DNA of 64,000 nucleotides from Bradymonas sediminis (GTDB taxonomy: Bacteria; Myxococcota_A; Bradymonadia; Bradymonadales; Bradymonadaceae), in the NCBI RefSeq assembly GCF_003258315.1, contig NZ_CP030032.1, forward strand, positions 1,588,001 through 1,652,000, given 5' to 3'. Position numbers and translations under genes: made by a program. Shown here one piece after another: positions 15,871-24,691 of this stretch. The notes under the pieces are model-generated. The model saw only the letters and a list, made by a program, of their open reading frames with translations. It ran no database searches and was not told where the DNA came from. How positions within the stretch are numbered: the first letter of the stretch is position 1; each line of letters opens with the position of its first letter.

Positions 15871-17073
15871 TCAGCCGCCCACCCGTTCCCGCAGGGTGGC
15901 GAGCGCCGCCTCGACATCGGCCGGGTGGCCATTTTCGACCAGGGTCTCGCCCACGGCGCGCACTGTTTTGGCCAATAGGCTGGGGCGCTCGATGACGTGT
16001 CCCATATGTCCCACCCGGAAATATTCGTCCTGTCGACCCGGATAAAGTCCGCCCGCGACGACGACTCCCCGGGCTTTGATGCCGGCGAGTAGTCGCGCTC
16101 CATCGACGCCGTCGGGGTAGCGCAGCGCGCTCATGGTATTTGCGCTGAGATCGGGCTCGCAGAAGAGCTCCAGGCCAAGCGCCGCCCAGGCCGCGCGCAT
16201 GCCGTCGGCGCAGCGCTGATGGGCTGCGATCCGCGGGCCGATGCCGCGTTGGCCGCTCGCTTCGAAGGCGGTGATCTCACTGAGACTGGCGAATAGGGCG
16301 CAGACCAGGCTGGTCGCTGGCGTTGAGAAGTAGCTTCCTTTGCGCGCCTCGTAGGCCTGCATGATCGGCGACCATTGCTCGATATCGACCGACATGGGCG
16401 GCGGCTCCGACAGCGATTTTCGGGCCTCAAGTGCTCGCTCGCTGAAGACCATCAGCGCCAGCCCGGGAGGCGCGCCGATGGCCTTTTGAGAGGCCGTTAA
16501 ATAGATATCGGCGCCCCAACTCTGCATCTCAAACGCCTCGCCGGCGGTCGCACAGACGCCGTCGAAGACCGAGAGCAAGCCGCGCCTGTCGGCCGCGCGA
16601 GCGATGGCCTGGGCGTCAACGCGAACGCCGGTGGAGGTGTCAACGTGGGTCGCGAAGAGGGCGTCATAGGCCCGGCCATCCTGCTGCGCGCTGTCGAGCG
16701 CGGTTTCGATCTCTTCGAGGCTCGGCGCCTTGCCGGCAGGTGCGCCCACCTCGCCGACCTCCACGCCGCGGCGGCGAAGCATCTCGGCCATGCGCGCCGA
16801 GAAATAGCCCGTATTCACCACCAGCGCCCGCTGCCCGCGCGCGACCACATTCGCCACCGCCATCTCCATCGCGATGGTGCCGCTGCCCGCGATGATGAAC
16901 GGCTGACTCTTCGGGCCCGCCCCCCACACCTGGCGCATCAATTCGAGCGATGCGCCAAAAATCTCGATAAAATCGGGGGCGACGTGGCTCGGCGGCGCCG
17001 CCTTTAGCGCGGTGAGCACGGCGGGCGATAATTCAATGGGTCCGGGGATCATCAATAACTTTCGATCGCTCAT
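15871..17073 (-). CDS. Class V aminotransferase (alanine/serine-glyoxylate type)
   Basis: 400 aa, the usual length for the family. It opens with MIPGPIELSPAVL, the classic N-terminus of alanine-glyoxylate and serine-glyoxylate aminotransferases. GSGTIAMEMAVANV fits the cofactor-phosphate region, and the PLP lysine lies in LTASQKAIGAPPGLAL near residue 210. VDTSTGVRVDA and FDGVCATAGE match the conserved cofactor pocket. Expected to transfer an amino group to glyoxylate or a related 2-oxoacid in the cytosol. Serine, alanine and phosphonopyruvate-type activities cannot be separated by eye. Likely single-gene unit. Confidence 0.88.
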   Translation of the reverse strand: MSDRKLLMIPGPIELSPAVLTALKAAPPSHVAPDFIEIFGASLELMRQVWGAGPKSQPFIIAGSGTIAMEMAVANVVARGQRALVVNTGYFSARMAEMLRRRGVEVGEVGAPAGKAPSLEEIETALDSAQQDGRAYDALFATHVDTSTGVRVDAQAIARAADRRGLLSVFDGVCATAGEAFEMQSWGADIYLTASQKAIGAPPGLALMVFSERALEARKSLSEPPPMSVDIEQWSPIMQAYEARKGSYFSTPATSLVCALFASLSEITAFEASGQRGIGPRIAAHQRCADGMRAAWAALGLELFCEPDLSANTMSALRYPDGVDGARLLAGIKARGVVVAGGLYPGRQDEYFRVGHMGHVIERPSLLAKTVRAVGETLVENGHPADVEAALATLRERVGG

Positions 17074-17386
17074 GCCTGGGTACCTCCGATTTTATAGGTT
17101 CCGGTCGATTCGACCCGAATTTGTTGTTTGGCCTATTTCCTCTGGAGTGTTTCACAACTTCGAGGTTGTGCAAAGAAGGCTTCGGTAGATTCCAGAAGAG
17201 GGCGATGGGAGCGGCTGTGGCGCCCGGAAGCGAAAGGGCGGGAAGTTGGCGATTCGAGGCCGGCGGGAATTCGCTTATCGCGACAGGTGTTGTAGGATGC
17301 AGACGCTCCTATTCACATTCCCCCCTATTTATCTATTCGAGCACCACCGTGTCTCGAGTCATTTCACATGTTTACCGGGTCCTATA
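17074..17386. other. Intergenic region between divergent aminotransferase and desaturase genes
   Basis: No convincing gene. It holds a small hairpin (CACAAC TTCGAG GTTGTG, about 17152-17169). An open stretch continues the desaturase frame upstream, but without family-like sequence. Probably carries both divergent promoters; I could not place them. Confidence 0.4.
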
Positions 17387-18496
17387 TTGAACACCACGAG
17401 TGAGAGCACGCAGAATCTTAAATTCGGCCGTCAGAGCGAATTAAGACGGACGTTGCGCACACGAGTTAACGAGTATTTTACAGAGAACGGTCTGCAGAAG
17501 CGCGACCAGGGTGCGATGTACCTGAAGACTGCGACTATCTTTCTGTGGCTGGCTGCATCTTATGGGGTCTTGGTCTTTGCGCCGGTGCCTGCGTGGGTTC
17601 GCGCCGTGGCGGCGGTTTCCCTGGGGCTGGCGGCGGCGGGGGTGGGCTTTAGCGTGATGCATGACGCGGGACACCGCGCGTATTCGAAAAGCAAGAGAGT
17701 CAATTCCTTACTTTTTCTCTCCATCGATCTGCTCGGTGCGAGTTCCTATGTGTGGAATATTAAACATAATATTATCCACCATTCCTTCGCGAATATCGAC
17801 GAGCACGACGACGACATTGACGTTGGGTGGCTGGCGAGGCTCTCGCCGGAGCAAGACCGCCACAGCTTCCACCGTTTTCAGCATTTTTATATCTGGCCCC
17901 TCTACGGGTTCCTGATGTTCAAATGGCACTTCTTCGATGATTTCTATAGCTGGGGGACCGGTCGGATTGGGCAGCGCAAGATGCAGCGGCCCAAGGGACG
18001 CGACGCGCTGACGCTTATTTTAGGCAAGCTGGTGTGGTTTACGCTGGCGTTCGTGGTGCCCTCGTTCTTCTTTCCGATCCCCTGGGTTATCGCGACCTAT
18101 TTCCTCTTCTCCATCGTCCTGGGCCTGGTGATGGCCGTGGTCTTCCAACTCGCCCACTGCGTCGAGGAGGCGCACTTTCCGCCGGTTCCCCAAGACATGA
18201 AAATGGAGACCGATTGGGCGACACATCAGTTGATGACGACGGTCGATTTCGGCCGCGATAACCGCCTTTTGAGCTGGTATATCGGCGGACTAAATTTCCA
18301 GGTGGAGCACCACCTCTTCCCCGGGATTTCTCATATTCATTACCCGGCGATTTCCAAAATCGTCGAGCAAACCTGCGTTGAATACGGGATTCCGTACCTG
18401 TCACAGCCGACGTTTTTGGGCGGCATTCGCTCGCATTATCGCCATCTTCGCGCGATGGGCCGCGCGCCGGAGTTGGCGGCGCCCGCCGCAGCCTGA
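17387..18496 (+). CDS. Membrane fatty acid desaturase (front-end type)
   Basis: 369 aa from a TTG at 17387. The frame is open to an ATG at 17246, but the extra 47 residues are not family-like, so the start is uncertain. The three histidine boxes of di-iron membrane desaturases are present: HDAGH, HNIIHH and QVEHH(LFP). The Q-x-x-H-H third box places it with front-end/linoleoyl-CoA-type desaturases rather than stearoyl Delta9 enzymes. Hydrophobic segments lie around residues 35-85 and 220-270. Acts in the inner membrane, inserting a cis double bond into an acyl chain. Substrate and double-bond position unknown. Confidence 0.9.
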   Translation: MNTTSESTQNLKFGRQSELRRTLRTRVNEYFTENGLQKRDQGAMYLKTATIFLWLAASYGVLVFAPVPAWVRAVAAVSLGLAAAGVGFSVMHDAGHRAYSKSKRVNSLLFLSIDLLGASSYVWNIKHNIIHHSFANIDEHDDDIDVGWLARLSPEQDRHSFHRFQHFYIWPLYGFLMFKWHFFDDFYSWGTGRIGQRKMQRPKGRDALTLILGKLVWFTLAFVVPSFFFPIPWVIATYFLFSIVLGLVMAVVFQLAHCVEEAHFPPVPQDMKMETDWATHQLMTTVDFGRDNRLLSWYIGGLNFQVEHHLFPGISHIHYPAISKIVEQTCVEYGIPYLSQPTFLGGIRSHYRHLRAMGRAPELAAPAAA

Positions 18497-18536
18497 AGGG
18501 CATCGGGCCCGTGAGCGCCGCGTCCTTGGCGCGCGC

Positions 18537-18983
18537 TTACGGGCGGTCCGATTCGGCTTCTCCGCTGGAGTCCGGCTTCTGCATATCCTGCTGCAGGTCG
18601 CGCGGCATGATTTCATAGCGGGCGCGTTTGTGCTCTTCGAGGGCGAGTCGAATCTCCTCGCGCACCGTCTCGCTATCGCGCACCGGCCGCTCGTCGCGCT
18701 CCCCCGGCACAAAGCGCTCGGGCTCTCGGGATACCGAGACCGGTTGAATTGCCAGCTCGCTGAGCCAGAGTTCGTCGTCGCGAAGCTCGACATTCTCGGT
18801 GAGCACGTGGCTGTCGTCCTGCATCACCACGCTGGTCACCAGCCCCAACTCGGTGTCCACCACCATATCGATCACCGTGCCGATGACCTCGCCATTTTGC
18901 GCCCTCAAGACCCTGCCGCACAGATTCTGTTCGCGGTCCTTGAGTTTCCAATCGCTCAGCCTTGATAGCCGTTGAATGGTCAT
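18537..18983 (-). CDS. PRC-barrel domain protein
   Basis: 148 aa. Residues 1-75 (RLSDWKLKDREQNLCGRVLR..., EVIGTVIDMVVDTELGLVTSVVM) fit the PRC-barrel fold seen in photosynthetic reaction-centre H subunits, RimM and many small stress proteins: a short barrel with a G-x-V/I-x-D motif. The second half is charged and Arg/Glu-rich, probably helical. Role not predictable. A 37-aa membrane microprotein lies just upstream on the same strand and may be co-transcribed. Confidence 0.75.
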   Translation of the reverse strand: MTIQRLSRLSDWKLKDREQNLCGRVLRAQNGEVIGTVIDMVVDTELGLVTSVVMQDDSHVLTENVELRDDELWLSELAIQPVSVSREPERFVPGERDERPVRDSETVREEIRLALEEHKRARYEIMPRDLQQDMQKPDSSGEAESDRP

Positions 18984-19029
18984 AATTGCTCCCCCTTGTG
19001 GGCGCTCATAGCCGCCCTTTAACGCGATA

Positions 19030-19143
19030 TTAGACGAGTTCGATCACCGCCCAAATCACCATCGCTAACAACAAGAACAGCAGCGCCCAACTCCAGAACG
19101 CAGTCGTCGACGTCGGTCTCTTCTCTACCTCGATACGCACCAT
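19030..19143 (-). CDS. 37-aa single-pass membrane microprotein
   Basis: Short ORF with an excellent ribosome site (AAGGGGGCG directly before the ATG). The product starts MVRIEVEKRPTSTTAFW and continues as an uninterrupted hydrophobic helix (SWALLFLLLAMVIWAVIELV) to the stop. Lies 46 bp upstream of the PRC-barrel gene on the same strand. No family recognised. The strong Shine-Dalgarno sequence and clean helix argue that it is translated. Confidence 0.6.
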   Translation of the reverse strand: MVRIEVEKRPTSTTAFWSWALLFLLLAMVIWAVIELV

Positions 19144-19357
19144 CGCCCCCTTATATTATCTTAGATCTATCCAGCCGCCCCGAGTGTATCTTCCTACTTC
19201 TTCGAAGGTAGGCAGGCGCCCCGATCGGTCAAGATGCGGCGGGCCCGCGTGCGTTTGCCTGCGCGCCGATTCTTGGCGACAATACCTGCTGAGAATATCG
19301 GCGCGCCCTCAACGGTTGGCAGGGCGCCTGTTGTGCCCCAAACCTGGCCCCTCAAAA

Positions 19358-19648
19358 ATGATGCACGATCAGGATGCCCCAATGCCCGCGGAGCTGGCCC
19401 AGATTATCGCCGACTTCGAGGCGGCGCGCACCGACGCCGAGCAACTCGGCGACGCGCTGGTGGACTTCTGCGCGCGCTTCGGGCAACAGGAGAACCCCCC
19501 GGACACCGCCGGGGACTTCCTGGCGCGCGTCGAGCAATTGGCCGCCCGCGTCGAGATGATGCACTTTAACCTCTGTCGGGCCGCTCGCCGCGGCGCCGTG
19601 CTGGAGCTTGTCGCAGACTTTCGCGCCCGGGCGTGCGACGCGTCTTAA
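19358..19648 (+). CDS. Small hypothetical helical protein
   Basis: 96 aa from MMHDQDAPMPAELAQ; the frame is open further upstream, but the extra residues are Arg/Cys-rich and look non-coding. The product is Ala/Glu/Asp-rich and predicted to be largely alpha-helical (AELAQIIADFEAARTDAEQL, VEQLAARVEMMHFNLC). No strong ribosome site and no recognised family. It lies 32 bp upstream of the sugE-type gene and could be co-transcribed with it. Moderate doubt that it is real. Confidence 0.45.
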   Translation: MMHDQDAPMPAELAQIIADFEAARTDAEQLGDALVDFCARFGQQENPPDTAGDFLARVEQLAARVEMMHFNLCRAARRGAVLELVADFRARACDAS

Positions 19649-19680
19649 CTTCTTCTTAATCCGTACTGAGGCAGCAGCGT

Positions 19681-20010
19681 ATGGCTTGGATTTATCTGAT
19701 TATTGGCGGGCTTTTTGAGTGCGGGTGGGCCATCGGGCTTAAATATACCGAGGGCTTCACCCGGCTTTGGCCCACGGTCTTCTCGGTGGTCGCGATGCTC
19801 ATCAGCCTGGGACTTCTGGGGCTGTCGATGCGCGAGATTCCGGTCGGCACCGCCTACGCGGTCTGGACCGGCATTGGCGCGGTGGGCGTGGCTCTTTTGG
19901 GGATGCTGCTCTTCGGAGACTCCCGCGATGTCGCCCGCCTGGTTTGCCTGGGGCTGATTGTCTCGGGTGTGGTCGGACTGCAGATTTTCTCGGGCACCGC
20001 CGATGCCTGA
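19681..20010 (+). CDS. sugE: SMR-family exporter of the SugE/Gdx type
   Basis: 109 aa, four membrane helices, typical SMR length. The charged substrate glutamate lies in helix 1 ([14 protein letters not shown]), followed by the SugE-like GFTRLWP. The helix-3 motif [16 protein letters not shown] is nearly identical to E. coli SugE/Gdx. Gdx proteins export guanidinium in exchange for protons, as dual- or antiparallel dimers. No guanidine riboswitch is visible, because the gap to the upstream ORF is only 32 bp. A drug-export (Qac) role is less likely given the motifs. Confidence 0.92.
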   Translation: MAWIYLIIGGLFECGWAIGLKYTEGFTRLWPTVFSVVAMLISLGLLGLSMREIPVGTAYAVWTGIGAVGVALLGMLLFGDSRDVARLVCLGLIVSGVVGLQIFSGTADA

Positions 20011-20069
20011 AGGATGTGTGCGCCGAGGTTTAGAAATAACCCGCTTCTTTTGAAATCATGGGATACAAA

Positions 20070-20876
20070 ATGAAACGATCACCGCGCGCGTTAATTCTTC
20101 TGTTGGTTCTGATGCTCGGTGCGTCCGCGTGTGACAACCAGGCTGGCCCTCAACTCGACGCCAATCGGCCCGCTAAAAACGAAGACGGGGTTGTCTCAAA
20201 GAGCGCCGAGCCGGCAGCCAAGGAGACGCCTGAGAAGAAGGTCGAGGCTGCGAAGACGCCCGCCGACAAGCTCGCCGAGCGCGTGATCGCGGCCAGCGGC
20301 GACCCTGAATCGCTCTCGCGCCTCGAGTTTAGCTTTGTGCCCAGGCGCGACGGCGAGGAGGTCTCTCGCCGCCATCATAATTGGCAGCCGAAGGCCGGTG
20401 AGGTCACGATCACCGCGGGTGAGAAGGACTATCGACTGACGCATCTTCGCGACTATGACCTGACGAAGTTAAGCGCCGAGCCCGACCAACACGCCGAGGC
20501 GTGGGAGGCCATCGCGCCGGACCTGACGCCCGAGGAAGCAGCCAAGGCCTGGGGTTGGTTTATCAATGATAGCTATTGGCTATTGGTGCCGTCGAAGTTG
20601 ATGGACGAGGGCGTCAACCGGCAGCTCGACGACCAGGGCCGTCTGGTGCTGACCTTCGGCGAGGTTGGCCTGACGCCGGGCGATCGTTATGTGTTGACGG
20701 TGGACCCGGAGACGCATCGGGTGACGCGTTGGGAGTTTAAATTGCAGGGCGGCAATGAAGGCGACTTCGCCTGGAGCGATTACCAGCAGGTTGGGCCGCT
20801 GACGCTCTCAGGGGTGCGCAGTGCGAAGGACTCGGAGATGGCGATCACCTTCGATAACCTGCGCGCGCAGCCCTGA
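20070..20876 (+). CDS. Lipoprotein of unknown function
   Basis: 268 aa from the second ATG (20070), which has GGGA about 7 nt upstream; an in-frame ATG at 20058 would add four residues. Signal MKRSPRALILLLVLMLGASAC with a good lipobox. A Lys/Glu/Ala-rich linker (about residues 30-70) precedes a compact beta-rich domain (RLEFSFVPRRDGEEVSRRHHNWQPKAGEVTI, YWLLVPSKLMDEGVNRQL, GDRYVLTVDPETHRVTRWEFKLQGG). The last part resembles LolA-like outer-membrane lipoprotein carrier folds in pattern only. Envelope-located; function unknown. Confidence 0.78.
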   Translation: MKRSPRALILLLVLMLGASACDNQAGPQLDANRPAKNEDGVVSKSAEPAAKETPEKKVEAAKTPADKLAERVIAASGDPESLSRLEFSFVPRRDGEEVSRRHHNWQPKAGEVTITAGEKDYRLTHLRDYDLTKLSAEPDQHAEAWEAIAPDLTPEEAAKAWGWFINDSYWLLVPSKLMDEGVNRQLDDQGRLVLTFGEVGLTPGDRYVLTVDPETHRVTRWEFKLQGGNEGDFAWSDYQQVGPLTLSGVRSAKDSEMAITFDNLRAQP

Positions 20877-20918
20877 GAGGCGAAGTCGTGTGGGGCGGGG
20901 CGGATTCGGCGCCAGGCC

Positions 20919-22553
20919 TTAGAGGCTGACGTCTCGGCCGTAGAGCTTTTTGCGGCGCTCAATGACGCGCTCACTGACCAGGTATTGGTCGAAGGTCATC
21001 AACTGGTCGATCAGCCCGTTCGGGGTGATCTCGATGATGCGGTTGGCGACCGTGTTGACCAACTCGCGGTCATGCGAGGCGAAAAGGATGACCGAATCTT
21101 TGACCTTGGCCAGCGCGTTGTTGAGCGCGGTGATGCTCTCAAGGTCAAGGTGGTTGGTGGGGTCGTCAAAGATCAGCGCGTTCGCGCCCGACTGCATCAT
21201 GCGGCTGAGCATGCAGCGCACCCGCTCGCCACCCGAGAGTACGTTGACCGGCTTGAGCGTATCTTCGCCGCTAAAGAGCATCTTTCCGAGGAATCCGCGC
21301 ACGAACTCTTCGTCCTTTTGCTCGGTGAACTGGCGCATCCAGTCGATGATATTGAGCTCAACCCCGTTGAAGAACTCCTCGTTATCCTTGGGGAAATAGG
21401 CCTTGGTCATTGTCTGGCCCCACTCGATGCTCCCGCTGTCGGGCTCAGTGACGCCGGCCAAGATATCGAAGAGGGCGCTGGTGGCGCGGCCGTCCAACCC
21501 AACAAACGCGATGCGGTCGTCGGGCTGGAGCGTGAAGCTCACGTCCTTGAGCAATTGCTCGCCGTCGATGGTCTTGGAGACCGAGTCGACGCTCAGGATC
21601 ATGCGGCCCTGCGGGCGCTCGGGCTTGAAGACAATATGCGGGTATTTGCGCGTCGAGATCGGCATATCGTCGAGGGTCAACTCGTCGAGCAATTTCTTGC
21701 GCGCGGTGGCCTGCTTCGCCTTCGAGGCGTTGCTGCTGAAGCGCTGGATGAACGCTTTAAGGTCTTTGGCTTTGTCGGACGCTTTCTTCTGGGCGTCGCG
21801 GCTCTGGCGAAGCATCAGCTCGCTGGCCTGAATCCAGAAGTCGTAGTTGCCCGCGTAAATGCGCACCTTGCGATAGTCGATATCGGCAATATGGGTGCAG
21901 ACGTTATTGAGGAAATGACGGTCATGGCTGACCACGATGACCAGGGCGCTGAGCCGAGAGATATAATCCTCCAGCCAGGCGACCGTGTGCACATCGAGGT
22001 TGTTCGTGGGCTCGTCGAGCAGCAGGATATCGGGCTTGCCAAAGAGCGCTTGGGCGAGCAACACGCGGACCTTATCGCCGCTCTCAAGCTCGCCCATGCG
22101 TTTGGTGTGCAGAGACTGGTCGACGCCGAGGCCCGACAGAAGAATCGAGACTTCCGACTCCGCCTCGTAGCCGTTGAGATCGGCGTAGGCCATCTCGAGT
22201 TCGCCGGCGCGCACGCCGTCTTCTTCGTTGAAGTCGGGCTTTGCGTAGAGCTTTTCGCGCTCGCGATGCACCTCGTAAAGTTTCGGGTGTCCGCTCAGGA
22301 CCGTATTGATGACCTGCATCTCATCGAATTTAAATTGGTCCTGCTCCAGCTTCGCCAGGCGAAGGTTCCCCGGGATGTTGATCTCACCGGAGGTTGGCTC
22401 GAGCTCGCCGCTCAAGACCTTGAGGAAGGTCGATTTTCCCGCGCCGTTAGCGCCAATAAGCCCGTAGCAGTTGCCGGGCACGAATTTAACGGAAACATCC
22501 TCGAAGAGGGGTTTGCCGCTAAAGCGGACCATCAAGTTCGATGTTGTAATCAT
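20919..22553 (-). CDS. ABC-F family ATPase with degenerate second site
   Basis: 544 aa, two ABC domains joined by a charged linker and no membrane segments: the soluble ABC-F layout, closest to the YbiT/YkpA group. NBD1: Walker A GANGAGKST, Walker B LLLDEPTNNLD. Its signature is LESGD rather than LSGGE. NBD2: signature LSGGERVR is intact, but Walker A reads GLDGRATS (lysine replaced by Thr) and Walker B reads IFDDPTNHLD (catalytic Glu replaced by Asp). ABC-F proteins bind ribosomes and tune elongation or give antibiotic protection. Here probably only some sites hydrolyse ATP. A 14-bp inverted repeat separates it from the pirin gene. Confidence 0.92.
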   Translation of the reverse strand: MITTSNLMVRFSGKPLFEDVSVKFVPGNCYGLIGANGAGKSTFLKVLSGELEPTSGEINIPGNLRLAKLEQDQFKFDEMQVINTVLSGHPKLYEVHREREKLYAKPDFNEEDGVRAGELEMAYADLNGYEAESEVSILLSGLGVDQSLHTKRMGELESGDKVRVLLAQALFGKPDILLLDEPTNNLDVHTVAWLEDYISRLSALVIVVSHDRHFLNNVCTHIADIDYRKVRIYAGNYDFWIQASELMLRQSRDAQKKASDKAKDLKAFIQRFSSNASKAKQATARKKLLDELTLDDMPISTRKYPHIVFKPERPQGRMILSVDSVSKTIDGEQLLKDVSFTLQPDDRIAFVGLDGRATSALFDILAGVTEPDSGSIEWGQTMTKAYFPKDNEEFFNGVELNIIDWMRQFTEQKDEEFVRGFLGKMLFSGEDTLKPVNVLSGGERVRCMLSRMMQSGANALIFDDPTNHLDLESITALNNALAKVKDSVILFASHDRELVNTVANRIIEITPNGLIDQLMTFDQYLVSERVIERRKKLYGRDVSL

Positions 22554-22568
22554 AGTTCAGTCTCTCGC

Positions 22569-22642
22569 AAAAGTCGGCTGCCCACTACTACGCGCGCGCG
22601 TTTCGGTCAAACGAATTCGCGTCGTAGAGGCAGCCGACTTTT
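22569..22642 (-). terminator. Long-looped inverted repeat between pirin and ABC-F genes
   Basis: Perfect 14-bp arms, AAAAGTCGGCTGCC at 22569-22582 and GGCAGCCGACTTTT at 22629-22642, with an inner CTACGCG/CGCGTCGTAG pairing. T-runs flank both strands. It lies right after the pirin stop and before the ABC-F start, so it is probably the pirin terminator. Confidence 0.65.
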
Positions 22643-22672
22643 ATGCTTAAACCCCGGGGTGTCCCCGAAGGG

Positions 22673-23707
22673 TCAGGAGGTGGGGGTTTCGCGGCGTCCA
22701 TCGGCGTGGATGGCGAAGCGGCCTTCGTCGGCCGGGTGCACCGGGGAGTCCTGGTCCCAGGGCCATCCGCCGAATCCGGTGTGGTGATAATCGAGCATCG
22801 TCTGGCGGATTTCGCCGGGCGTATTCATGACGAATGGCCCCTGTTTAACCACAGGCTCGCCGATCGGTCGGCCTTGCAAAATAAGGAACTCGCCGGGCGT
22901 ATCGCCGTTTTGGATCACACACGCCGCGTCGGCGCGCACCTGGACCGCGTGGCGCGCCGGGATGGACTCGCCGCCGACGGTGCAGGCGTCGCCCTCGAAG
23001 AAATAGATGATCCGAGTCGACTCGGGGTGCGCCGGCGGCACGCTCCACTCGGCGCCGGCCTCCATCTTCAGCGTCCACACCGCGACATCGGAGTCATCGC
23101 GCGCAGCCCAACTGCTCGGCGGCGGCGTCAGCGGCGTTAGCTCGTCGAGCACCCCTGCGACCACGCTGATCTCGCTGCGTTTTCCGGCCGCGTCGGTCAC
23201 GGTCTTATTCGGAATCTGCTCGTGCCAGAACATGGTGAAATAGGCGTCTTCTTTCTTATTCGCCCGCGGCAGGTTCAGCCAGACCTGGAAGAGCTCGGTC
23301 GGGTTGGGTTTGTCGCGGTTGACCAGCGGGAAGGTCTCCGAGTGAACGACGCCGTTGCCGGCGGTCATCCATTGGACGTCGCCCTGACCAAAGCGTGCGG
23401 TCGCTCCCAGGGAGTCCGCGTGGTCGATAAAGCCGTTTCGGGCGATGGTAATCGTCTCGAAACCGCGGTGAGGATGGCGCGGGAACCCCGGCACTTCCTC
23501 GCCGTGGTACATGCTCCAGCCGTCTTTATTCGAGAAGTCCTGGCCAATCTGGCGGCCCTCCAAAGAGGCCGCCGGGCCCATCTTCTCGTTGCCGGCCGGG
23601 TATTGGTCGTTGTGGTGCATGCAGAAAAGAAACGGGTCGAGCGTCTGCCAGGGCGTGCTCAGCGGAACTTTGGCGAGGACGACGGGTTGGGTGTTTTTTG
23701 CGCTCAT
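22673..23707 (-). CDS. Pirin family protein
   Basis: 344 aa, bicupin. The N-terminal cupin carries the pirin signature: PGFPRHPHRGFETITIARNG with metal-ligand histidines, a later HAD motif, and MTAGNGVVHSE. The C-terminal part contains the second cupin (PAHPESTRIIYFFEGDACTVGG). Pirins are non-haem Fe proteins; bacterial members include quercetin 2,3-dioxygenases and regulators of pyruvate metabolism. Slightly longer than the usual roughly 290 aa. Single-gene unit. Exact substrate unknown. Confidence 0.92.
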   Translation of the reverse strand: MSAKNTQPVVLAKVPLSTPWQTLDPFLFCMHHNDQYPAGNEKMGPAASLEGRQIGQDFSNKDGWSMYHGEEVPGFPRHPHRGFETITIARNGFIDHADSLGATARFGQGDVQWMTAGNGVVHSETFPLVNRDKPNPTELFQVWLNLPRANKKEDAYFTMFWHEQIPNKTVTDAAGKRSEISVVAGVLDELTPLTPPPSSWAARDDSDVAVWTLKMEAGAEWSVPPAHPESTRIIYFFEGDACTVGGESIPARHAVQVRADAACVIQNGDTPGEFLILQGRPIGEPVVKQGPFVMNTPGEIRQTMLDYHHTGFGGWPWDQDSPVHPADEGRFAIHADGRRETPTS

Positions 23708-23832
23708 TCATTACCTCCAATTTGGGTTTCGCGGGCTACTTGGGCGAAAATTTGGCGAGGCCTGGGCCTCGTGTCTGGTATTTGATGCAATGAATGCGCA
23801 AAAGGGTTCATAGCGACGCTCGGGGGCATGAT

Positions 23833-24618
23833 TTATCGGTATTTCGGGCGGCGCTTCTCCAAGAATGCGGCCATGCCTTCGCGAGCCTCGTCGGTGACGA
23901 CCGCCTCGCTGATGGCTTTGCGCTCCAGGTCGAGCTGTTCGCTCAGCGAGTTGTCAAAGGACGCCGACAGCAAACGCTTGGCCCGCGCCAGCGCGCCGGT
24001 GGGCATCTCGGCCAGGCGGTTGGCCAGGGTGAGGGTGGCCTTGGGGAGCTCGTCGGCGGGCACGATTCTACTGACCAGGCCGAGCTCAAGCGCGCGCACG
24101 GCGCTGATCTTTTCATCCAAGAAGGCAATTTCAATCGCCCGGGAGAGCCCGATCAGGCGCGGCAGGCTAAAGGATCCGCCGCCGTCGATGCTCAGCGCGT
24201 TCTCGATATAGCCGATCTTCAAAAACGCGTTGTCGGCCATGATGCGCATATCGCAGGCCAGCGCTAAGGACAGGCCGCCGCCTGCGGCCGGGCCGTTGAT
24301 GGCCGCGATGACCGGCTTGCCCATCGCGCGGATTTCGCGAATCCCCTCGTGGAACTTCCCGGCGAGGTGCCACAGGCCGCGGTCGACGCGCTCGCTGTCG
24401 GAGCTTTGGATCGCGGCCAGGTCGCCCCCGCCGCAGAAGGCGCGCCCCTCGCCGGTCACGATGACCACGCGGATCGCGTCGTCGAAGCCCAGCCGGTACA
24501 TCGCGTCGTGGAGCTCAGTGAACATCGGTCCATCGAGGGCGTTGAATTTTTTGGGACGGTTCAGGCGCACGGTGGCGATGTCGCCGTTGATTTCGACATG
24601 AATGGGGTTTTCGGCCAT
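23833..24618 (-). CDS. Enoyl-CoA hydratase/isomerase (crotonase) family protein
   Basis: 261 aa, typical length. Crotonase fold markers: VRLNRPKKFNALD at the N-terminus, GEGRAFCGGGDLA (CoA-binding loop and first oxyanion residue), GKPVIAAINGPAAGGGLSLALACDMRIM (second oxyanion loop) and a C-terminal helix with LEQLDLERKAI. The position usually holding the first hydratase glutamate reads AAGGGLSLAL. The second acidic position is not clear, so isomerase or another crotonase chemistry is as likely as hydration. Cytosolic acyl-CoA metabolism, apparently monocistronic. Confidence 0.88.
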   Translation of the reverse strand: MAENPIHVEINGDIATVRLNRPKKFNALDGPMFTELHDAMYRLGFDDAIRVVIVTGEGRAFCGGGDLAAIQSSDSERVDRGLWHLAGKFHEGIREIRAMGKPVIAAINGPAAGGGLSLALACDMRIMADNAFLKIGYIENALSIDGGGSFSLPRLIGLSRAIEIAFLDEKISAVRALELGLVSRIVPADELPKATLTLANRLAEMPTGALARAKRLLSASFDNSLSEQLDLERKAISEAVVTDEAREGMAAFLEKRRPKYR

Positions 24619-24691
24619 GGGGTTCTCCGGGATGAGGTCGGGACAATTTAAGTATATATCATCTAAATGATCGATTCTTAGCGAAGGCAGT

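Noticed and set aside
20985-22787. 600-codon plus-strand frame antisense to the ABC-F and pirin genes
   Set aside because: Shadow of clear ABC and pirin motifs on the other strand; the frame runs through the intergenic hairpin.
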